From contig NZ_JXQV01000026.1 of assembly GCF_000834635.1 (NCBI RefSeq), forward strand, positions 1 through 63,687: DNA of 63,687 nt, in the 5' to 3' direction. The DNA comes from Agrobacterium tumefaciens (GTDB taxonomy: Bacteria; Pseudomonadota; Alphaproteobacteria; Rhizobiales; Rhizobiaceae). The notes under the pieces were generated by a model. That model was not told the DNA's origin, ran no database searches, and saw nothing but the letters and a program-made list of their open reading frames with translations. The position numbers and the translations under genes are program-made. Positions 58,342 through 63,687 of this stretch are shown here, piece after piece (positions within the stretch are counted from its first letter, which is position 1; each line of letters opens with the position of its first letter).

Positions 58342-59052
58342 ATGCGATTGAACCACTTCGCTGTCACGCTGACGGCCGCACTTTGCCTTACACAACCTGC
58401 CTCTGCCGCTTCTTTGCGGGTGGCACCGGTCCTCATTGATCTCAAGGCTCCCACCGCAACGTCTCATATCAACCTATGGAATGATGCGCAGAAACCGATG
58501 AACGTGCAGGTCAGAGTTTTCCGCTGGAGCCAGGAGAACGGCAGCGATGTTCTCACCCCCGCCACAGACGTTGTTGCAAGTCCGCCAATCACAAGTGTCA
58601 AACCTGGCGGGCAGACCTTGGTGCGGATTGTCCGAACGGCCAAAGCACCCGTTGCACGTGAGGAAAGCTACAGGCTGGTTGTTGACGAACTTCCCGCTGC
58701 AGGTCGGCAAGCATCGACAGTCGTCATGGTGGTGCGTCACTCAATCCCGATCTTTTTCGAGCAGAACTCCACCTCCGACGCCTCGGTCGAATGGTCGGTT
58801 GCTCCGGCTGTAGGTGGTTATCGCGTCACGGCAATTAACAAAGGTGACAAACGGTTAAAGGTTGCCAACCTTTCGGTCAAAGCCGGCAACGCCTTGCTGG
58901 CACGGCGAAACGGCCTCGTCGGTTACGTGCTGGGACGGTCCAGCGTAAACTGGTTTGTTGAGGGTAAGAAGTTTTCTGGCGGTGCCATCACTGTCCAAGG
59001 CGAGAAAGAGGGCGGAAGCTTCCATGCCACGGCGAAACTCAAAGGCGGCTAG
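58342..59052 (+). CDS. Periplasmic fimbrial chaperone (PapD/CsuC-like)
   Basis: A 236-residue exported protein (MRLNHFAVTLTAALCLTQPA) with the two immunoglobulin-like domains of pilus chaperones: LRVAPVLIDLKAPTATSHIN, a subunit-binding stretch KPGGQTLVRIVRTAKAPVAR and EESYRLVVDELP, then VVMVVRHSIPIFFEQN. It carries pilin subunits through the periplasm to the usher. 13 bp from the pilin gene and overlapping the usher start by 29 bp. Confidence 0.88.
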   Translation: MRLNHFAVTLTAALCLTQPASAASLRVAPVLIDLKAPTATSHINLWNDAQKPMNVQVRVFRWSQENGSDVLTPATDVVASPPITSVKPGGQTLVRIVRTAKAPVAREESYRLVVDELPAAGRQASTVVMVVRHSIPIFFEQNSTSDASVEWSVAPAVGGYRVTAINKGDKRLKVANLSVKAGNALLARRNGLVGYVLGRSSVNWFVEGKKFSGGAITVQGEKEGGSFHATAKLKGG

Positions 59053-61444
59053 TGTTCGCCTTGCTTCTACTGTGGGCCTTGTATTGCTTTCCTTCAGTGG
59101 CCAAGGTTTTGGACACGACAACACCACATCAATCCCAAGTGTCACAACCAGAGAGACACAGAGAGACCTTCAGCTCGAGGTATTCGTCAACGGAACGTCG
59201 ACTGGACTGATTGCCGCTCTACGGCAAGGGCCGGATGGACGGCTGACAATTGAGCCTGAACAACTACGCAACTGCGGCTTATCGCCCGCAGATGATGCGC
59301 TCGTCGGCGATGGATGGGTTGATGTTTCAAAACTCCCAGGAGTCTCGTTCGAATATGACGAAGCGAACCAGACAATTGCCTTTACAGCCGCACTGACGTC
59401 TCTAGCTGCTCACAAAATCAGGTCCGGTGCACAAGCGGAGAAGGAAAACCCGATCGCTGCGGTCAGCAATACGGGCGGGCTGATCAACTTTTCCGTTTAC
59501 GCATCGTCGGAGTCTCAGGAGTTCCGTGACCCTTGGTCGTTTAGTGGGGCCTCCGGCTCGTTTGAGGGCCGGCTCTTCTCTCCACTGGGTCTTGTTACAT
59601 CGTCGCAGATCGTCAGTCTTTCACCAAACGAGCTCTACACGGCGGCTAGGCTGGATACAGCCTGGTCTTATAATAATCCGGACAACATGATGAGCTACCG
59701 TATCGGCGACACCATCACTGGCGGACTGAACTGGACGAGGCCGGTTCGGCTCGCAGGAGTGCAGATCCAACGCAATTTTGGTTTACGTCCAGACCTGGTC
59801 ACAATGCCGCTTCCAGAGCTTTCCGGAACCGCGGCCGTTCCGTCGACGGTCGATATCTACGTCGACAATGCGCGCCGCCTTTCTCAGGAAGTTCCGGCAG
59901 GGCCATTCTCAATATCGGATGTTCCGGTGTTTACCGGAAACGCTACAGCCCGGCTCGTGGTTCGAGATGGGCTTGGGCGCGAGACTATCACAGAGACGCC
60001 GCTCTACGCATCGTCTTCATTGCTGGCAGAGGGCTTGTTCGACTATTCGGTCGAGATGGGATACGCCCGCCGAGCCTTTGGTATCGAATCCTTCTCCTAT
60101 GACGAGCGTTTGATGGGAACCGCCACGGGCCGCTATGGTGTTGCCGATTGGCTCACATTGGAATCTCATGGAGAGGCGGGTTCCGGGTTCTGGAATGCTG
60201 GCTTTGGTTCGACAATTGGTCTTGGCAGCTTTGGTATAGGAACAGCCTCAGGTGCGATAAGCCAGGACAAGGGTACGGGCTTTCTTGCATCAGCAAGCCT
60301 GGAGACGGAGTTTTGGGGAATGCAATGGCGGGTGAGTACGCAACGCACCTTCGGCGACTATAGCGATATCGCGACTGTCACGGCTAATCCGAGCGGACGC
60401 CCTTCACAAACCTCTCTGCGCGGTGCCGCGCCGCCGCGTGCACTCGATCAGATCAGCGTGTCGATGCCACTCGGCTTCGATCCGACCACGCTCAATCTCA
60501 ACTTCACCCAGATCGAGACCGTGGATCAAGAGAGGTCGCGTATTGTTGGAGTTACTGCCAGCCGGTCGATGGGAGAAAGAGGTAACGCATTCATCTCCGC
60601 TTATGCCGATCTTGAGCAGAAGGATGCTTTCGGGATCTTCGCTGGGATAAGCTGGTCCTTCGGAAACGGCACAACCGCATCATCAGGAGTTACCCATGAC
60701 GCCAACGGGTCTTCGCTAGTTTCTGAATTCGGCAGCCGGAGACAATTAACGGAGGGAGATCTCGACGTTCGGCTGAGCGACACAGAGGGTGCAAAACGCA
60801 GCCGCGCCGCCAGTGCTGCTTATCGCGGCTCTACAGGAAGGATCGAAGGTCGGATCGAGCAGGTGGAGAAAGCGATCTATGCCCACGCTCAGGTTGATGG
60901 GTCACTGGTGATCGCTGGCGGCGACATTTTCCTCAGCGACACGATAGACGATGCTTTCGCGATCATCGACACGGGTGCACCCCAGGTGGGCATTGAGTTC
61001 GAGAACAGGCCGATCGGTAAGACGAACCGCAACGGTAAGCTGCTTGTTTCAGACCTCCGCTCTTATGAAACAAACGCGATCAGCATCGATCCGGCAACGA
61101 TACCCATGGATGCTTCGATCGATGCGACCGCTCAAAAAATCGTGCCGCATTTCAACAGCGGTGTCGTCGTCCGCTTCAAGGTCGAAGCGCAGGAAGCAGC
61201 GGTTGCTCTCGTCCTGTATCGTATGGATGGGTCCTTCGTTGAACCGGGCGCACTGGTCAAGTCTCAAAACGCAGAGTTCGTCGTCGGTTATGATGGACTT
61301 ACCTACATCACCGGGCTGCGAGGTCGTCAAACGCTGATTGTGGAAGTGCCAGGGAGAGCCGCATGCGAAATGACGGTGGAGCTGGGGTCAACGACGTCTA
61401 CCCCAAGGAAGACTCAAGATGTCATATGCGGAGATAGCCCATGA
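59024..61444 (+). CDS. Outer-membrane fimbrial usher (PapC/CsuD-like)
   Basis: About 806 residues from the ATG at 59024 (GGCGGAAG upstream), which gives a signal peptide (ASTVGLVLLSFSGQGFGHD). It has an N-terminal chaperone-binding domain (LQLEVFVNGTSTGLIAALRQ), the 24-strand pore (YRIGDTITGGLNWTRPVRLA, PLPELSGTAAVPSTVDIYVD with a plug-like insert) and C-terminal beta domains ending YITGLRGRQTLIVEV with CEM and CGD cysteines. Forms the export pore for the pilin. It overlaps the tip-subunit gene by 4 bp. Confidence 0.9.
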   Translation: MPRRNSKAASVRLASTVGLVLLSFSGQGFGHDNTTSIPSVTTRETQRDLQLEVFVNGTSTGLIAALRQGPDGRLTIEPEQLRNCGLSPADDALVGDGWVDVSKLPGVSFEYDEANQTIAFTAALTSLAAHKIRSGAQAEKENPIAAVSNTGGLINFSVYASSESQEFRDPWSFSGASGSFEGRLFSPLGLVTSSQIVSLSPNELYTAARLDTAWSYNNPDNMMSYRIGDTITGGLNWTRPVRLAGVQIQRNFGLRPDLVTMPLPELSGTAAVPSTVDIYVDNARRLSQEVPAGPFSISDVPVFTGNATARLVVRDGLGRETITETPLYASSSLLAEGLFDYSVEMGYARRAFGIESFSYDERLMGTATGRYGVADWLTLESHGEAGSGFWNAGFGSTIGLGSFGIGTASGAISQDKGTGFLASASLETEFWGMQWRVSTQRTFGDYSDIATVTANPSGRPSQTSLRGAAPPRALDQISVSMPLGFDPTTLNLNFTQIETVDQERSRIVGVTASRSMGERGNAFISAYADLEQKDAFGIFAGISWSFGNGTTASSGVTHDANGSSLVSEFGSRRQLTEGDLDVRLSDTEGAKRSRAASAAYRGSTGRIEGRIEQVEKAIYAHAQVDGSLVIAGGDIFLSDTIDDAFAIIDTGAPQVGIEFENRPIGKTNRNGKLLVSDLRSYETNAISIDPATIPMDASIDATAQKIVPHFNSGVVVRFKVEAQEAAVALVLYRMDGSFVEPGALVKSQNAEFVVGYDGLTYITGLRGRQTLIVEVPGRAACEMTVELGSTTSTPRKTQDVICGDSP

Positions 61445-62400
61445 TCAGGACGAGCATCGTTGTCACCGTTATGGTTCTTTGGAGCTATTTTCTCGTCGCG
61501 CCTGCGCAAGCACAGGTCTGCAATGTCAGCATGTCGAATATTAACTTCGGCGCCGTCAACCTCCTGAGTGGAGCGGCTGTCGATAACACAGGTACGGCGA
61601 GCATCAACTGCGCCAATCTTCTCAATATCAGCACAAATGTCAGAATTTGCCTCAGTATCGACAGCGGCGCGGGAGGAATGACTGGTGGCGTTCGAACCAT
61701 GGCTGGTGGCTCTAACATGCTTCAGTATCAGCTTTATCAGGATGCATCGCGAACCATACCTTGGGGCACAGCCAATCATAACTTGCTCGGAGCGCCTCGG
61801 CCACTTGACTTCCTGTTGCTACCATTGACAACGCTGGCGACGACTAGGACCGTTTACGCTCGCGTCCTTCCTAACCAGCAGACGGTTCCCGGGGGAGCTT
61901 ACTCTTCCGCCTTTTCTAGCGCCCATGCCCGGGTCACCTGGGCACCTTACACTTTGATCGCCCCGTCCTGCGCATCGATCACTCAAAATCCAAGCAGTGC
62001 CGCGTTCAATATACTGAGCTTCGTGGATCGGACATGCAGTGTCTCAGCTCAGACCCTGAGCTTTGGGAGCCACGGCTTGCTTAAAAGCCAGATCGACTCT
62101 GCCAGCCAAATCGCCGTTAACTGCACAGCAGGTCTTCCTTTTTCCATCAGTCTCAATGGGGGCTTGGCCAACGCTGCCCCAGTTGCACGCAAGATGACCA
62201 ATGGTAGCCATTCGATTACCTATGGTTTGTTCAGAGATGCCGCCAGATCTCAACTCTGGGGCGCCGTCTCGAACCTCCTGGCGGGGGGAACGGGTAACGG
62301 GCTCATCCAAAACCTGACGGTCTACGGTCGCGTGCCACCACAGACTACCCCTCCGGCTGGAACCTACACAGATACCGTTGTCGTCACGGTGACGTATTGA
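61441..62400 (+). CDS. Two-domain Csu-type tip adhesin (two spore coat U domains)
   Basis: A 319-residue exported protein (MIRTSIVVTVMVLWSYFLVA). It contains two SCPU domains in tandem: the first with QVCNVSMSNINFGAVNLLSG to YARVLPNQQTVPGGAY, the second with DRTCSVSAQTLSFGSHGLL to YGRVPPQTTPPAGTYTDTVV. Two-domain subunits of this kind (CsuE) sit at the tip and bind surfaces. The second domain end is nearly the same as the end of the pilin at 58328, in keeping with donor-strand partners. Last gene of the operon. Confidence 0.87.
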   Translation: MIRTSIVVTVMVLWSYFLVAPAQAQVCNVSMSNINFGAVNLLSGAAVDNTGTASINCANLLNISTNVRICLSIDSGAGGMTGGVRTMAGGSNMLQYQLYQDASRTIPWGTANHNLLGAPRPLDFLLLPLTTLATTRTVYARVLPNQQTVPGGAYSSAFSSAHARVTWAPYTLIAPSCASITQNPSSAAFNILSFVDRTCSVSAQTLSFGSHGLLKSQIDSASQIAVNCTAGLPFSISLNGGLANAAPVARKMTNGSHSITYGLFRDAARSQLWGAVSNLLAGGTGNGLIQNLTVYGRVPPQTTPPAGTYTDTVVVTVTY

Positions 62401-62471
62401 GATTTTGGCTTATGGCGGGGGTGTCAGTTACCGGGTAAACGGTTCATATCACATCAAGGCGTTTGACCTTC

Positions 62472-62879
62472 TCAGTCAATCAGCGCCAATCCACCCTTAC
62501 GCCCGATCGCCCTCTCGATTTCCGCGACCAGGCTATCGAGAGCCGGATTTCTTGCCTTGCGTGCCCGTCTGACCACGTATGCCAGGGATGGCGGAACAGG
62601 CACACGATCGGTCATTATCTGCATCTCACCACGGATATGGCGATCGCTCAGCAACGCGACACCCATTGCCGCGTTGACGGCCGAGACAATTCCAGCGGCG
62701 CTTGAACACTCGAAGACGGTTTCGAGAACCGAATCTTCGCGGCCGATGTCGAGCGCCCATTGTCGATAGAAACATTCGTCGTCAAACGACAAAAACGGAA
62801 TTGGTTCCCCCTGCCGGATCACCAGTTCGGGGTGCTTCACCCAGTGAATGAATGAGGCGCTGAGCCAGATGCGCAACAC
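62472..62879 (-). pseudogene. LysR-family regulator, C-terminal fragment
   Basis: The frame gives only the second half of a LysR effector domain: HWVKHPELVIRQGEPIPFLS, AGIVSAVNAAMGVALLSDRH and VVRRARKARNPALDSLVAEI, with a normal C-terminus. The DNA-binding domain is missing: upstream (to the right) the sequence abruptly becomes a chemoreceptor gene on the opposite strand near 62870-62880. It is a recombination remnant. Confidence 0.75.
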
Positions 62880-63687
62880 GCTCAGTGATGTGGCGGGCTC
62901 AACAAATCAGATCGATACGGGCACCCGCGAGATCAGTCAAAGTGCGGAAGACCTGTCTAAACGAACCGAACAGCAGGCGGCTTCACTGGAAGAGACCGCT
63001 GCAGCCCTTGATCAAATCACTGTCAATGTCAGCAACGCGTCAAAGCGGGCCGAAGAGGCCCGGCTTGCTGCCGCTACGGCAAGCGAAAATGCAGAGCGCT
63101 CCGGCAAAGTCGTTGCCGATGCAGTTGGCGCGATGTCCCGGATCGAGAACTCCTCGAACCAGATTTCAAATATCATCGGCGTTATCGATGAGATTGCCTT
63201 CCAGACCAATCTCCTGGCACTCAACGCAGGTGTCGAGGCCGCTCGTGCTGGTGAAGCCGGAAAGGGTTTTGCAGTCGTCGCGCAAGAAGTACGCGAGCTT
63301 GCGCAACGTTCCGCACAGGCAGCCAAGGAAATTAAGGGCCTGATACGCAACTCGTCTGACGAAGTCAGCACCGGCGTGAAACTGGTAAGCGAGACCGGTG
63401 AATCTCTGCGTACTATCCAGAATAACATCGTGGTGGTGAATGATCACATGCAGGCGATCACGAGTTCGGCGAAGGAACAAGCGACCGGTCTGTCCGAAGT
63501 GAACGCTGCCGTCAATCAGATGGACCAGGTAACGCAGCAAAACGCCGCCATGGTTGAGGAGACCAACGCGGCCGCCGCGACACTTGCCAAGGAGACGACA
63601 CGCCTGAGGGGACTGATAGAAGGGTTCAAATTGGGTGGCGTTGCAGGTCGCCACAATTCTGTGGACACCAGGCACCCAGGAGACAAG
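62869..63687 (+). pseudogene. Methyl-accepting chemotaxis protein, 5'-truncated and cut by window edge
   Basis: An open frame from about 62869 to the window edge encodes only the cytoplasmic part of a chemoreceptor: [93 protein letters not shown]. The sensor domain, membrane helices and HAMP are gone; the junction abuts the LysR fragment. No stop codon is reached before the edge. It resembles the signalling domain of the receptor at 55131, so gene conversion or recombination between paralogues is plausible. Confidence 0.75.

Overview
The window looks like accessory DNA from the Rhizobiales, most likely Rhizobiaceae (Rhizobium, Agrobacterium or a relative). The signs are an IetA/IetS-type pair (first known to me from Ti plasmids), a decayed rhizobial-plasmid gene of the DUF1612 / RHE_PE00001 type, a RpiR-type inositol regulator of the rhizobial kind, and rhizobial-style LacI-linked sugar ABC operons with ribose/inositol-type binding proteins. 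No rRNA, tRNA, CRISPR array or replication gene was seen.

Region 1 (1-3.7 kb): an edge-cut MarR regulator, a SUKH-fold immunity-like gene, an unknown gene, then a minus-strand, translationally coupled cassette of Phd antitoxin, PIN toxin, second Phd-like antitoxin and tyrosine recombinase. A frameshifted and truncated DUF1612-type pseudogene (3.7-4.5 kb) marks the left edge of an inserted block.

Region 2 (4.5-16.75 kb) is the most unusual part: a same-strand defence island. In order it holds a calcineurin-like metallophosphoesterase coupled to a large HSP90/GHKL-type ATPase; a Mrr-TIR-APAZ fusion coupled to a short catalytically inactive Argonaute (a SPARTA-like NADase system with an added nuclease domain); a protein with two PD-(D/E)XK-like cores; and an AAA+ ATPase coupled to a subtilisin-like protease (IetAS). 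The first pair and the double nuclease do not match any named system I can recall.

Region 3 (16.8-32.7 kb): acetate kinase (C-terminus altered where it faces the island) with a flavin split-barrel protein; a frameshifted Rrf2 regulator divergent from a thioredoxin-reductase-like enzyme and a methyltransferase; a NimR/NimT-like AraC-efflux pair; VOC protein and LysR; NAD(P)-binding protein; LysR divergent from an old yellow enzyme, an exported NTF2-like protein and an exported esterase; the tail of a cytochrome b561 gene; and a TerC-CBS membrane protein behind a leader with a small ORF and two terminator-like hairpins.

Region 4 (32.8-57.3 kb): a large inositol or inositol-derivative catabolic locus. 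A LacI regulator precedes a plus-strand run: binding protein, ABC ATPase, permease, second binding protein, TIM-barrel protein, inositol-dehydrogenase-like enzyme, TIM-barrel isomerase, iolC (fused to DUF2090), iolD, iolE, iolB, a malonate-semialdehyde-decarboxylase-like tautomerase and an RpiR regulator. A convergent minus-strand operon holds three further Gfo/Idh/MocA dehydrogenases and an IolE-like protein, divergent from a second LacI gene. A third binding protein paired with a chemoreceptor follows and probably gives chemotaxis to a related sugar.

Region 5 (57.8-63.7 kb): a four-gene archaic (Csu-type) chaperone-usher fimbrial operon, then two gene remnants placed head to head (LysR C-terminus and chemoreceptor C-terminus) running to the window edge.
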